Source: Streptantibioticus ferralitis | Lineage (GTDB): Bacteria > Actinomycetota > Actinomycetes > Streptomycetales > Streptomycetaceae | DNA: 64,000 bases | Assembly: GCF_029223525.1 (NCBI RefSeq) | Contig: NZ_JARHTQ010000001.1 | Span: 1-64,000 of the forward strand | Direction of reading: 5' to 3' | Shown: one piece after another, positions 17,241-28,919 of the stretch | How positions within the stretch are numbered: position 1 is the stretch's first letter | Layout of the letters: each line of letters opens with the position of its first letter | The notes under the pieces: generated by a model | What the model saw: only the letters and a program-made list of their open reading frames with translations | Databases searched by the model: none | What the model was told of the DNA's origin: nothing | Made by a program: the position numbers and the translations under genes

Positions 17241-17756
17241 TCACAGGCCGGGCCACTCCTCGGCGGTGAGCGCGAACCGCTCGTGGTCCCGCCAGGCGTC
17301 GTTGATGTAGAGCATGCGCGGGGAGAAACCTTCGTGCCGGAACCCGAGCCGCTTGGCCAGCGCGATGGAACGGACGTTGTCCGGCTGGATGTTGATCTCC
17401 AGCCGGTGCAGCGCCAGACCGTCGGGGAGTTCGCTGAAGCACCTGTCCACCACCTGCCGCATGCCCTCGGTCATCCGTCCGGTGCCCGCGTACGGCAGGT
17501 ACGAGTCATAGCCGAGCACACCGTTGCGGAACCGGGCGCGCACGATGTTGGTCACGTTGCACTTGCCGACGATGCCGCCGTCCGCGCCGTCGATCACGAG
17601 GAACGTCTGCAGCGACGGGCCCTGGTTGCGCAGCAGTTCGGGGAACCCGTCCGGGTCGACCGGGTTCCACGCGCCGATGTGCTCGGCGGACCGCACGACG
17701 GCCTCGGCGTAGGCCGCCGCGTCCGATGGCCGGGGCGGCCTGATGTGCACGCGCAT
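17241..17756 (-). CDS. GNAT family N-acetyltransferase (RimJ/RimL-like)
   Basis: A GNAT acetyltransferase that moves an acetyl group from acetyl-CoA to an amine, of the RimJ/RimL ribosomal N-terminal acetyltransferase subgroup. Visible are the N-terminal IRPPRPSDAAAYAEAVVRSA, the P-loop-like acetyl-CoA site (PYAGTGRMTEGMRQVVDRCF), and HRLEINIQPDNVRSIALAKR then LGFRHEGFSPRMLYINDAWR, the standard family ending. From the ATG at 17756 it is about 171 aa. It follows ffh by 22 bases on the same strand and is probably co-transcribed with it. The substrate is unknown. Confidence 0.85.
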   Translation of the reverse strand: MRVHIRPPRPSDAAAYAEAVVRSAEHIGAWNPVDPDGFPELLRNQGPSLQTFLVIDGADGGIVGKCNVTNIVRARFRNGVLGYDSYLPYAGTGRMTEGMRQVVDRCFSELPDGLALHRLEINIQPDNVRSIALAKRLGFRHEGFSPRMLYINDAWRDHERFALTAEEWPGL

Positions 17757-17778
17757 GGTGTTCTCGTGCGGCACCCGG

Positions 17779-19329
<1,551 letters not shown>

Positions 19330-19501
19330 GGCGTCGCGGGTCCTCGTGTCGGGGGCGGGCGGATATCGCCCTCCAGGGTATCTGGCCCGTCCAGGTCCGG
19401 TCTCCATCGCGGTGCGAGGCCGCTTCGCGGCTGGATCTTCAGACGGCGGCGCATATGCGCGTGGGACAATGACGGCGTCGTCGAACGCCGAGGAAGTGAT
19501 C

Positions 19502-20053
19502 ATGTCGATCCTGGACGACCTACGTGCCAACCCGCACGCGGACATCAAGACCGAGGGCTACGTCATCGATGTCGTCGACGGAAGGGTGATCATGACCCCC
19601 CAGGGGCCTGACCGGGACGACACGATCTTCGATGTCCGCAGCCAGATCCGCGATCAATACGGTAAGTCCGTGAAGACCGCGTCGGATGTCTTCGTCGACT
19701 TCCCCGGCGAGACCTCCTTCGCACCAGACGTCGCCATCCTCGACGCGGACGCCGTACGGCACGGCAACAGGTACGTGTGCACGAACGTTCTGGCCGCGGT
19801 TGAGTTCGTCTCGGTTGAGAACGACGTGAACGACTACGTGACGAAGGTGGCCAAGTACGGCCGCTTCGGCATCGCCACGTACTTGATCATCGACCCGTTC
19901 AAGCAGGTGTGCACACTCCTCGAAGGCCCGACGCCCACGGGATATGCCGAGCGCACGGAAATCCCCTTCGGCGAGCATGTGGAACTGCGCCTCGCGGACG
20001 GCCGGAGCATCGACATCGACACCAGCGATTTCCCCGATCGCAAGGCCAAGTAG
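19502..20053 (+). CDS. Uma2 family (DUF820) putative restriction-endonuclease-fold protein
   Basis: A 183-aa member of the Uma2/DUF820 family, which has the PD-(D/E)XK nuclease fold and is expanded in cyanobacteria and Streptomyces. The signature is FAPDVAILDADA, then AAVEFVSVENDVNDYVTKVA and KYGRFGIATYLIIDP. The ATG at 19502 has GAGGAAG a few bases upstream. It lies divergently from ffh and convergently with glnD (7 bases between stops), splitting an otherwise conserved gene neighbourhood, which suggests a later insertion. Nuclease activity has rarely been shown for this family. No partner toxin, antitoxin or transposase is next to it. Confidence 0.88.
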   Translation: MSILDDLRANPHADIKTEGYVIDVVDGRVIMTPQGPDRDDTIFDVRSQIRDQYGKSVKTASDVFVDFPGETSFAPDVAILDADAVRHGNRYVCTNVLAAVEFVSVENDVNDYVTKVAKYGRFGIATYLIIDPFKQVCTLLEGPTPTGYAERTEIPFGEHVELRLADGRSIDIDTSDFPDRKAK

Positions 20054-20060
20054 GCCAGCC

Positions 20061-22517
20061 CTACCGCAACGCCCCCTCCACCTCCCGGGCCACCTCGGCC
20101 GCCCGGTCCGGCGGGAGGGGTGCGCCGTCCGCGCCCACCACGTAGAACGCGTCCACCGCGTTGGCGCCGAGGGTGCTGATCCGGGCCGAGCGCACCGCGA
20201 CCCCGCTCGCGTCCTCCAGGGCGCGGCCGATCCGGTGCAGCAGCCCCGGCGCGTCCTGCGCCCTGACCTCGATCACGGTGGCCACCTCCGAGGTGCCGGT
20301 GGCCACCGTCACCCTGGGCGGCGGGGCCGGGACGCCCCTGCGCCGCGGGTACGCGGCCTCGCGCTCCGCCAACCGGGACTCGATGTCCAGGGAGCCGTCG
20401 AACGCCCGCGCGAAGTCGGCACGCAGCCGCGCGACCTCCGGCAGCGAGCCGAACTCGGCCGCGACCCGCCAGCTCAGCAAGGTCACAGGTCCCGCCCCGA
20501 TCGGGTCCGCGGTCCGCAGATCCGCCGCCCGCACCGTCAACCGGTGCAGCGCCAGCACGCCCGCCGCCGCGGGCAGCAGGCCCGGGCGGTCCGGCACCGC
20601 CAGCAGCAGTTCCACGCCGACCGGCTCGGTGCCGTCCTCCGTCACCGGCTCCGACTCGGCCTGCAGCGCCACCACCGGGCCGCCGGTGCGGGCCGCCTCG
20701 ACCGCAAGGCGCTCCTCCTCGGCCGAGGTCTCCCGGGTCGGCGTGCTGGGCGGCGCTCCGCCGGCCAGCACGCCCGCCACCCGGCGCACCAGTTCGGCGA
20801 CGAGCGACGCCCGCCAGGCGCTCCACGCCGCGGGGCCGGTGGCGAGCGCGTCGGCCTGGGTCAGCGCGTGCAGCAGGTCGAGGCACTCGGTCGACCGCAC
20901 CGCCTTCGCCACGGACTCGACGGTGGCCGGGTCGTCCAGATCGCGCCGGGTCGCCGTTTCGATGAGCAGCAGATGGTGCCGTACCAGCAGGGCCAGCGTG
21001 TCGGCGTCGGTGCGGCCGAAGCCCAGCCGGGCGGCCACGTCCCGGGCGATGACCTCGCCCGCCGTCGAGTGGTCGCCCGGCCAGCCCTTGCCGATGTCGT
21101 GCAGCAGCGCGGCGATCAGCAGCAGATCGGGGCGGCTGACGTGCCGGGTCAGCGACGACGCCTGGACGGCCGTTTCGACGAGGTGGCGGTCAACCGTCCA
21201 GCGGTGTACGGGGTTTCGCTGCGGACGGCACCGTACCCGCTCCCAGTCCGGCAGCAGCCTGGTGATCAGGCCCTCGGCCTCCAGCGCTTCCCACACCGCC
21301 ACCGTGGCCTCGCCCGCGCCGAGCAGCGTGACGAGCTGCTCCCGCGCCTCGGCGGGCCAGGGCACCGGCAGCGGGTGCGCCGCGGCGGCCAGCGCCCGTA
21401 CCGCGGGCAGCGAGATCGGCAGGCCCGCCTGGGCGGCGGCGGCCGCCGCGCGCAGCGGGAGCACCGGGTCGCGTTCCGGCCTGGCGGTACGGGCGAGCAC
21501 CGCCTCGCCCTCCTGCTCGACGACGCCCTCGGCGAGCGGCATCCGCTCGGCGCTGACCGGTTCGGTTCGGCCGCGGGTGAGGAAGCGCTTACGGGGCCGC
21601 GCCGACCGTGACCGCAGCACCCGGCCGACCGCGCGCCAGGTCACATCGCTCGCGTACGCCACCGTGCGCGCCGCCTCGTACACCTGCCGCAGCAGGGTGT
21701 CGGCGTCCAACACGCCCAGCCAGTCGGCGACTTGGTCCTGCTCCTGCAGGCTCAGCCGGTCGGTGGACCGGCCGGTGACCAGGTGCAGGGCGTCGCGGGT
21801 GTCGAGCAGCCGGGTACGGGCTTCGGCCAGGCCCTCGCGCGGGGCGTCGGCCAGCCAGGAGGCGGCGACGGCGCGCAGCACGGTGGCGTCCCGCAGTCCG
21901 CCGCGCGCCTCCTTCAGATCGGGTTCCAGCAGATAGGCCAACTCGCCCTGCCGGGCGGCCCGTTCCAGGCACAGTTCGTGGAGTTCGGGCAGCCGTTTCG
22001 GCGCCTGTGCGCGCCAGTCGCCGAGTACGGCGGTGCGCAGCGAGGCGGTGAGCTCCGGGTCGCCCGCGATGTGGCGGGCGTCGAGCAGGCCGAGCTGCAC
22101 CTTGAGATCGTCCTCGGCCGTTTTGCGGGCCTCGGCCGGGGTGCGCACCGAGTGGTCGAGGGCGAGGCCCAGGTCCCACACCGGGTACCAGAGGCGGTCG
22201 GCGAGCGCGGAGACCTCGCCGGTGGTGGCCGACCCGTCGTGCAGCAGCAGCAGGTCGAGGTCGCTGCGCGGCGAGAGTTCGCCGCGCCCGTAGCCGCCGA
22301 CTGCGACGAGTGCCGTACCGGCGTGCGGGGTGGGGAAGAGTCCGGCGAGCCACTGGTCGGTCAGCTCGGCGAGCCTGGCACGACGCGACGGTCCCGGCTG
22401 GCCCTCCTCGTTGAGCAGGGCCAGCCGGGCCGCCGCGTAGCCGACACCGGGCGACCGTGCGCCCTCCGGTACACGGTGGGGGGTCCCGGAGGTCTCCGGG
22501 ACGGCACGGTCGGTCAT
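20061..22517 (-). CDS. glnD: PII nucleotidyltransferase/adenylyl-removing enzyme GlnD
   Basis: GlnD modifies PII; in Streptomyces it adenylylates GlnK at Tyr51 under nitrogen limitation and reverses this under excess. The 818-aa protein has, in order: nucleotidyltransferase domain with VGGYGRGELSPRSDLDLLLL near residue 75, a GlnE/GlnD linker domain, an HD hydrolase domain with LLLIAALLHDIGKGWPGDHS, and two C-terminal ACT domains (ELLLAVPDRPGLLPAAAGVL and IEVRAQDAPGLLHRIGRALE) for glutamine sensing. It is the last gene of amtB-glnK-glnD, 64 bases after glnK. Start: ATG at 22517. Confidence 0.95.
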   Translation of the reverse strand: MTDRAVPETSGTPHRVPEGARSPGVGYAAARLALLNEEGQPGPSRRARLAELTDQWLAGLFPTPHAGTALVAVGGYGRGELSPRSDLDLLLLHDGSATTGEVSALADRLWYPVWDLGLALDHSVRTPAEARKTAEDDLKVQLGLLDARHIAGDPELTASLRTAVLGDWRAQAPKRLPELHELCLERAARQGELAYLLEPDLKEARGGLRDATVLRAVAASWLADAPREGLAEARTRLLDTRDALHLVTGRSTDRLSLQEQDQVADWLGVLDADTLLRQVYEAARTVAYASDVTWRAVGRVLRSRSARPRKRFLTRGRTEPVSAERMPLAEGVVEQEGEAVLARTARPERDPVLPLRAAAAAAQAGLPISLPAVRALAAAAHPLPVPWPAEAREQLVTLLGAGEATVAVWEALEAEGLITRLLPDWERVRCRPQRNPVHRWTVDRHLVETAVQASSLTRHVSRPDLLLIAALLHDIGKGWPGDHSTAGEVIARDVAARLGFGRTDADTLALLVRHHLLLIETATRRDLDDPATVESVAKAVRSTECLDLLHALTQADALATGPAAWSAWRASLVAELVRRVAGVLAGGAPPSTPTRETSAEEERLAVEAARTGGPVVALQAESEPVTEDGTEPVGVELLLAVPDRPGLLPAAAGVLALHRLTVRAADLRTADPIGAGPVTLLSWRVAAEFGSLPEVARLRADFARAFDGSLDIESRLAEREAAYPRRRGVPAPPPRVTVATGTSEVATVIEVRAQDAPGLLHRIGRALEDASGVAVRSARISTLGANAVDAFYVVGADGAPLPPDRAAEVAREVEGALR

Positions 22518-22581
22518 ACGGTCTCCCAATGCCAAGCGCGGTTCCGCATCGTCGCAGCTGAGTGGTCTACGGCGGGCCGGT

Positions 22582-24296
<1,715 letters not shown>

Positions 24297-24387
24297 CGGC
24301 GTCTCCTCGTCGTCGGTACGGCCCGTGCGGGCGGGGAGTGGGGGGAACTGAAAGGGCCGGTTATCGCCAAGAGGGTGGCGGAGCCGG

Positions 24388-24425
24388 GTTTCAGTCGCCG
24401 CAGCGCGGTGTTTCACCGTCGTGAC
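24388..24425 (-). promoter_or_regulatory. GlnR binding box upstream of amtB
   Basis: On the minus strand the site reads GTCAC-n6-GAAAC, six bases, then CTGCG-n6-GAAAC. This is the actinomycete GlnR box pattern (gTnAC-n6-GAAAC repeated with 22-base spacing), with three good half-sites and one degenerate half-site. It begins about 92 bases upstream of the amtB start. GlnR activation of amtB-glnK-glnD is known in Streptomyces. Confidence 0.82.
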
Positions 24426-24534
24426 GAAGATGGCGTGCGTGTTACGGCCCGGTGAACCGGTGCTCGCCGCTCATGGTGAACGCATTGCTCCGTATACCGG
24501 GTGCCACTGCGATTTCCGGGGTGTCCCGTGCGTT

Positions 24535-24570
24535 TCCCGGCGGGTCCCGGCGGGTCCCGGCGGGTCCCGG
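24535..24570. repeat. 10-bp tandem repeat (TCCCGGCGGG)
   Basis: About 3.6 exact copies of TCCCGGCGGG lie in the 383-base gap between nsdA and amtB, upstream of the GlnR box. It is probably slippage-generated; no function is evident. Confidence 0.7.
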
Positions 24571-24679
24571 GCGGGGATACGGAACCGGCCGCGGCGGTTG
24601 CCCGTCGACCTGGCGGTGGGGGAGCCTAGTCGGGCTGATCGGGGTGGCCGCCGCGGCCGGAGTGGAGAGGTCCGTGGGG

Positions 24680-26203
24680 TCAGACGGCCTGGGCCGCCGG
24701 GTCCAGTTCGCAGTCGTCGGGCAGATCGGTCCGCAGTTGGTCGCTGAGCGCTATGACCTCGGCCACCTGTCCGTAGTCGCGTACCGCGGTGTCCGTGGTG
24801 CGACGGATTCGGGTGTTGACCCGCTCGGAGCGGATCTTCCTGGCCACGGCGATCGCCTCGGCGGCGAGCTCCGAGGCGTGCTCGGGGTTCTGCTGGAGCA
24901 GATGGACGCTGGCCATGCCGATCAGGTTCAGCGCGTAGCTGCGCTGGTGCTCGGGGTCCTGGGCGAACAGCTCGACGGCCCGCTCCATCACCGGCTGCGC
25001 CAGCGAGGCGTACGTCGGGCTGCGACCGGCGACGTACGCCAGGTCGCGGTAGGAGTGCGCGTTCTCCGCGTTCAGCTCGGCCTCGGAGAAGAACCGGATC
25101 CAGTCGGGGTCCTCGGCCGGGCGGCGGTCGCTGAAGGTGTCCTCGGCCATCCGTACCGCGCGGTGGCACTTCTGCACCTGGCCCATGCTGGCGTAGGCGC
25201 GGGCCTCCATCGCGTGGAGCATCGACTGGGTGGTCGCGGTGGCGGAGTCCCGGCTGCCGTACTGCGCGAGGTGGACCAGCTCCAACGCGTCGTCGGGACG
25301 GCCCAGATGGATCATCTGACGGCTCATGCTGGACAGCACGTACGCACCGAGCGGGCGGTCCCCCGCCTCCTTGGCGGCGTGCAGCGCGAGCACGAAGTAC
25401 TTCTGCGCGCTGGGCTGCAGGCCCACGTCGTAGCTCATCCACCCGGCGAGTTCGGCGAGTTCGGCGGTGACCTTGAACAGCCGCTTGGTGACCGGCTGCG
25501 GATGGGTCTCCTGCAGTAGGTCGGTCACCTCGTGGAGTTGCCCGACGACCGCCTTGCGGCGCAGTCCGCCACCGCACTGCGCGTCCCACTGGCGGAACAT
25601 GACCGTGGTGGCCTCCAGCAGATCGAGCTCCGGCCCGGAGAGCTTGGCGGGCCGGGACGACCGTTCGGCGTGCGCGGTACGGCCCGCGGCGCCCAGGTCG
25701 GGCACCGGGACGCCCGGCGGTGCGGGCACCAGCCAGCGCTGCATCGGCTCGATCAACGCGGGCCCGGCGGACAACGCCAGCGAGGCACCGAGGAAGCCGC
25801 GGCGCCCGAGCATCAGATCGCTGCGGGAGAACTCGCTGATCAGCTCTACGGTTTGGGTGCCCGCCCACGGCAGGTCGACGCCGGAGGTGGCGGGCGGCTG
25901 GTGTGCGCTGCGCAGGCCCAGGTCCTCGATGGCGACGACCGATCCGAAGCGCTCGGAGAACAGCTCGGAGAGAATTCTCGGGATCGGCTCGCGCGGCTGC
26001 TCTCCGTCGAGCCAGCGCCTCACCCGCGAGGTGTCGGTGCTGATGTGGTGCGCACCGATCTGCCGTGCCCGTCGGTTGACCTGGCGAGCGAGTTCGCCCT
26101 TGGACCAGCCGCTGCGGACGAACCAGGAACCCAGCTGCTCGTTGGCCTGCTTCTCGCCGACGCCGTTGGCGTCGGCCTCGCCGCTTGTGACGCTTCCGAC
26201 CAC
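24680..26203 (-). CDS. nsdA: NsdA-like regulator of differentiation and antibiotic production
   Basis: A 507-aa protein that I recognise as NsdA, described in Streptomyces coelicolor as a negative regulator of sporulation and antibiotic production. The N-terminal 70 residues are helix-turn-helix-like (SWFVRSGWSKGELARQVNRR, DTSRVRRWLDGEQPREPIP). After a linker containing GRRGFLGASLALSAGPAL comes a long helical repeat region of TPR type (for example LHAMEARAYASMGQVQKCHR and YALNLIGMASVHLLQQNPEH). The start is a GTG at 26203; a longer ATG form is possible but poorly supported. It is monocistronic, with a 0.5-kb gene-free region upstream. Confidence 0.88.
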   Translation of the reverse strand: MVGSVTSGEADANGVGEKQANEQLGSWFVRSGWSKGELARQVNRRARQIGAHHISTDTSRVRRWLDGEQPREPIPRILSELFSERFGSVVAIEDLGLRSAHQPPATSGVDLPWAGTQTVELISEFSRSDLMLGRRGFLGASLALSAGPALIEPMQRWLVPAPPGVPVPDLGAAGRTAHAERSSRPAKLSGPELDLLEATTVMFRQWDAQCGGGLRRKAVVGQLHEVTDLLQETHPQPVTKRLFKVTAELAELAGWMSYDVGLQPSAQKYFVLALHAAKEAGDRPLGAYVLSSMSRQMIHLGRPDDALELVHLAQYGSRDSATATTQSMLHAMEARAYASMGQVQKCHRAVRMAEDTFSDRRPAEDPDWIRFFSEAELNAENAHSYRDLAYVAGRSPTYASLAQPVMERAVELFAQDPEHQRSYALNLIGMASVHLLQQNPEHASELAAEAIAVARKIRSERVNTRIRRTTDTAVRDYGQVAEVIALSDQLRTDLPDDCELDPAAQAV

Positions 26204-26663
26204 CGGAACGCCCCCATCCCACTTCTCTTCGCCGAACTCTCCAAAGGATGCCGCCAGTTGGGGCTCCTTGTCCTCAACGCGCCACCCCCGGTGACCGAAT
26301 GCTCGTGAGTGCCCTGCCTCCGGCATGCCCGCGGACGGCGCGTCTTCCGGGGGCTCGTAAACCGAAAGTAATCCCGTGATCACCCATCCGGCGAGGGCGG
26401 ATGCCGAATCGCCACCATTCGCCACCCCTTCGAATGAACTCTTCCCCCGCCGCACACGATTCACTTGACAGATGAACATCAGGTCCGAGTGGAGCGAGGT
26501 GCGGCAGGGCGCGCACTGCGCCGCGCACCACTCCCCGCGCCGCGATGCGCTGCCGACGCGCCGCCCCCGACGGCGCGTCGCGAGCTGCGGGTGGGCAGTC
26601 AGCCGCAGAGAACCCGCAAAGGGGTGGTGGGCGACGGCAAATCCAACGCAGCGGCCCGTCAGG
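26204..26663. other. Gene-free region between nsdA and the prim/pol gene
   Basis: A divergent intergenic region with locally lower GC, for example 26354-26370 and 26440-26480. It should carry the nsdA promoter on the minus strand and one for the prim/pol gene on the plus strand. A TTGACA at 26465-26470 is visible on the plus strand, but no matching -10 is convincing. Confidence 0.5.
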
Positions 26664-26700
26664 GCCTCCTTTGAGGGTGGTGGTGGGCGACGGGAGGGCG
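26664..26700 (+). repeat. Dispersed repeat family B, copy 1
   Basis: A 37-base element, GCCTCCTTTGAGGGTGGTGG followed by TGGGCGACGGGAGGGCG. About 30 of 37 positions match the copy at 44557-44593, with further copies at about 40884-40926 (inverted) and 50457-50490. It lies 35 bases upstream of the prim/pol gene. Confidence 0.7.
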
Positions 26701-26734
26701 TAACCATCGACGAATTCGGAGTGTTGGAGGTGAC

Positions 26735-27412
26735 ATGGGCTTCACGATCGGCAGCTTCCGGGAGATCCGGGACATCGCGCCCGGCGTGCGCCGCCGCACC
26801 CGCGCCTCGGTCCGCTCAACGATCGCGGAGTACACGGCGGTGTACGGCTGGGCGGTAACCCCCGGCGCCCGCGCCACCCGAGGCGGTGGCCAGTGCAGTT
26901 GCGGTGACCCGGAATGCGCGGCGCCCGGCGCCCACGCGCTGGGCTTCGCCGCCGAGATCCCGGCGGGCGCGAACGGGGAACAGGTCGCCGCCGCCTGGGC
27001 ACAGACACCGGGCGCGGCCGTACTCCTGCCCGCCGGGCGATCGTTCGACGTACTGGACGTCGCGGAGGAGGCGGGCTGCCGGGCGATGGTGCGCCTGGAG
27101 CGGATGGGGCTGCGGCTCGGGCCGGTGATCGGCACACCGGACGGCCGGGCGCTGTTCTTCGTCGCGCCCGGCGCGGCGGACGAGCTGCCACGGCTGCTCT
27201 ACCGGATGGGCTGGGACGACGCCGCTCTCGATCTGCGCTGCCGGGGTCTGGGCGACCATGTCACCGCGCCGCCCTCGGACCTCGGGGGTCTGGGCCCGGT
27301 CCGCTGGCTGCGTCCGCCCTCCCCCGACCGGCAGCCGCCGGAGGCGCGCCTGCTGCTGGGCACGCTGGCGTACGTGTGCCACCGGCACAGGATGCCGGTG
27401 CGGACGTTGTGA
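26735..27412 (+). CDS. Stand-alone bifunctional primase/polymerase-domain protein
   Basis: A 225-aa protein consisting only of a domain related to the N-terminal prim/pol (AEP-type) domain found in plasmid and phage replication proteins. Support comes from the YGWAVTPGAR start, the GDPECAAPGAHALGF cysteine motif (CSCGDPECAAPG), and the late core VTAPPSDLGGLGPVRWLRPP. The helicase part usually fused to this domain is absent. Start ATG with GGAGGTGAC directly upstream. Single-domain forms beside nsdA are conserved in Streptomyces chromosomes as I recall, so it is likely a domesticated core gene. Polymerase activity is unproven. Confidence 0.75.
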   Translation: MGFTIGSFREIRDIAPGVRRRTRASVRSTIAEYTAVYGWAVTPGARATRGGGQCSCGDPECAAPGAHALGFAAEIPAGANGEQVAAAWAQTPGAAVLLPAGRSFDVLDVAEEAGCRAMVRLERMGLRLGPVIGTPDGRALFFVAPGAADELPRLLYRMGWDDAALDLRCRGLGDHVTAPPSDLGGLGPVRWLRPPSPDRQPPEARLLLGTLAYVCHRHRMPVRTL

Positions 27413-27421
27413 TGGAGATGG

Positions 27422-27456
27422 GTAAGGGGCGCCCGCCAGTGGCGGGCGCCCCTTAC
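27422..27456. terminator. Perfect bidirectional terminator hairpin
   Basis: Arms 27422-27437 and 27441-27456 are perfectly complementary over 16 bp (GTAAGGGGCGCCCGCC) with a 3-base loop. It lies between the convergent prim/pol gene and ftsY and can serve both. Confidence 0.85.
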
Positions 27457-27477
27457 CCATCGGACCTACTCGGCGGG

Positions 27478-28707
27478 TCAGTCGCCGATCAGCGCGTCGA
27501 CGAACGCCTCCGGCTCGAACGGCGCCAGGTCGTCGGGCCCCTCACCGAGGCCGACGAGCTTGACCGGTACGCCCAGTTCCCGCTGGACGGCGACCACGAT
27601 GCCGCCCTTGGCGGTGCCGTCGAGCTTGGTCAGGGCGATACCGGTGATGTCCACGACCTCCGCGAAGACCCGGGCCTGGACCAGCCCGTTCTGGCCGGTG
27701 GTGGCATCCAGGACCAGGATCACCTCGTCGACCGGGCCGTGCTTCTCCACGACCCGCTTGACCTTGCCGAGCTCGTCCATCAGGCCGGTCTTGGTGTGCA
27801 GTCGGCCCGCGGTGTCGATCAGCACCACATCGGCGCCCTCAGCGATACCTTCCTTCACCGCGTCGAACGCGACGGAGGCGGGGTCGCCGGCCTCCGGGCC
27901 GCGCACGGTGCGCGCCCCGACCCGCTCGCCCCAGGTCTGCAGCTGGTCGGCGGCGGCGGCGCGGAACGTGTCGGCGGCGCCGAGCACCACACTGCGGCCG
28001 TCGGCCACCAGAACGCGGGCCAGCTTGCCGGTGGTGGTGGTCTTACCGGTGCCGTTGACGCCGACCACCATCAGCACCGCGGGGGTGTCCTGCGGGCTTT
28101 CGGTGTGCAGGACGCGGTCCATGTCGGTACCGACCAGCGTCAGCAGTTCCTCGCGCAGCAGTGCGCGCAACTCGTCGGGGGTCCGGGTGCCCAGCACCTT
28201 GACCCGGGTGCGCAGCCGCTCGACCAGTTCCTGGGTGGGGGCGACACCGACGTCGGCGGTGAGCAGGGTGTCCTCGATCTCCTCCCAGGTGTCCTCGTCG
28301 AGACGGTCACGGGAGAGCAGGGTGAGCAGTCCCTTGCCGAGGGTGCTCTGCGAGCGGGACAGCCGGGACCGCAGCCGTACCAGTCGGCCCTCGGTGGGCT
28401 CGGGCACCTCGACGGGCGGGGCGAGCGGTTCCCCGGCCACCGTCTCGGGTTCTTCGACCTCCGCGACCTCGGTGGCCGCGGGGGCGTCCGGCAGGTCGAC
28501 CTCTTCGATGGTCCTGCGGGGCTCGTCGTGCGGTTCCTCCGCCTCCTCGCCGAGGTGCGGCTCGGCCGGCGGGGTGGTGATCTTCGGTTCTGCCGACGGC
28601 GGCGGCGTGGGCGGCAGCTGCTTCTTGCGGCGACTGCTGACCACGAGGCCGCTCAGCGCGCCGACCGCGACCAGGGCGATGACTACAGCAAGGATGACGG
28701 TTTCCAT
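27478..28707 (-). CDS. ftsY: Signal recognition particle receptor FtsY
   Basis: The SRP receptor GTPase, 409 aa. It begins with a hydrophobic membrane segment (METVILAVVIALVAVGALSG) and an acidic, proline-rich A domain of about 110 residues, as usual in actinobacteria. The NG domain follows: G1 VVGVNGTGKTTTTGKLARVL, DTFRAAAADQL, G3 DTAGRLHTK, G4 ALTKLDGTAKGG, and the closing GEGPDDLAPFEPEAFVDALI. The ATG at 28707 has GGAGG upstream. It ends against a perfect terminator. Confidence 0.96.
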   Translation of the reverse strand: METVILAVVIALVAVGALSGLVVSSRRKKQLPPTPPPSAEPKITTPPAEPHLGEEAEEPHDEPRRTIEEVDLPDAPAATEVAEVEEPETVAGEPLAPPVEVPEPTEGRLVRLRSRLSRSQSTLGKGLLTLLSRDRLDEDTWEEIEDTLLTADVGVAPTQELVERLRTRVKVLGTRTPDELRALLREELLTLVGTDMDRVLHTESPQDTPAVLMVVGVNGTGKTTTTGKLARVLVADGRSVVLGAADTFRAAAADQLQTWGERVGARTVRGPEAGDPASVAFDAVKEGIAEGADVVLIDTAGRLHTKTGLMDELGKVKRVVEKHGPVDEVILVLDATTGQNGLVQARVFAEVVDITGIALTKLDGTAKGGIVVAVQRELGVPVKLVGLGEGPDDLAPFEPEAFVDALIGD

Positions 28708-28919
28708 AACGCCCTCCAGTATCGGCCACTGCGCAAGGGCCGCGCCCTGGAAGACGCGGGGCACACAGTTAAAGCAACTTAATGGGACAAAGGTCACTCT
28801 TGACGTTTTCCCGACCCGCATACGATCCTGATCTGCAATGCGCGTAGAGGGCCCTTAGCGATGGTCCCGTAGTCGCCGTTTCCCCCTCCCCCGACTTCCC
28901 GCTCGGAGAAACCACCGTT

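Noticed and set aside
24680-26203. Twin-arginine signal in NsdA (GRRGFLGASLALSAGPAL)
   Set aside because: The motif is internal, about 100 residues into a DNA-binding protein, and the family is cytosolic.
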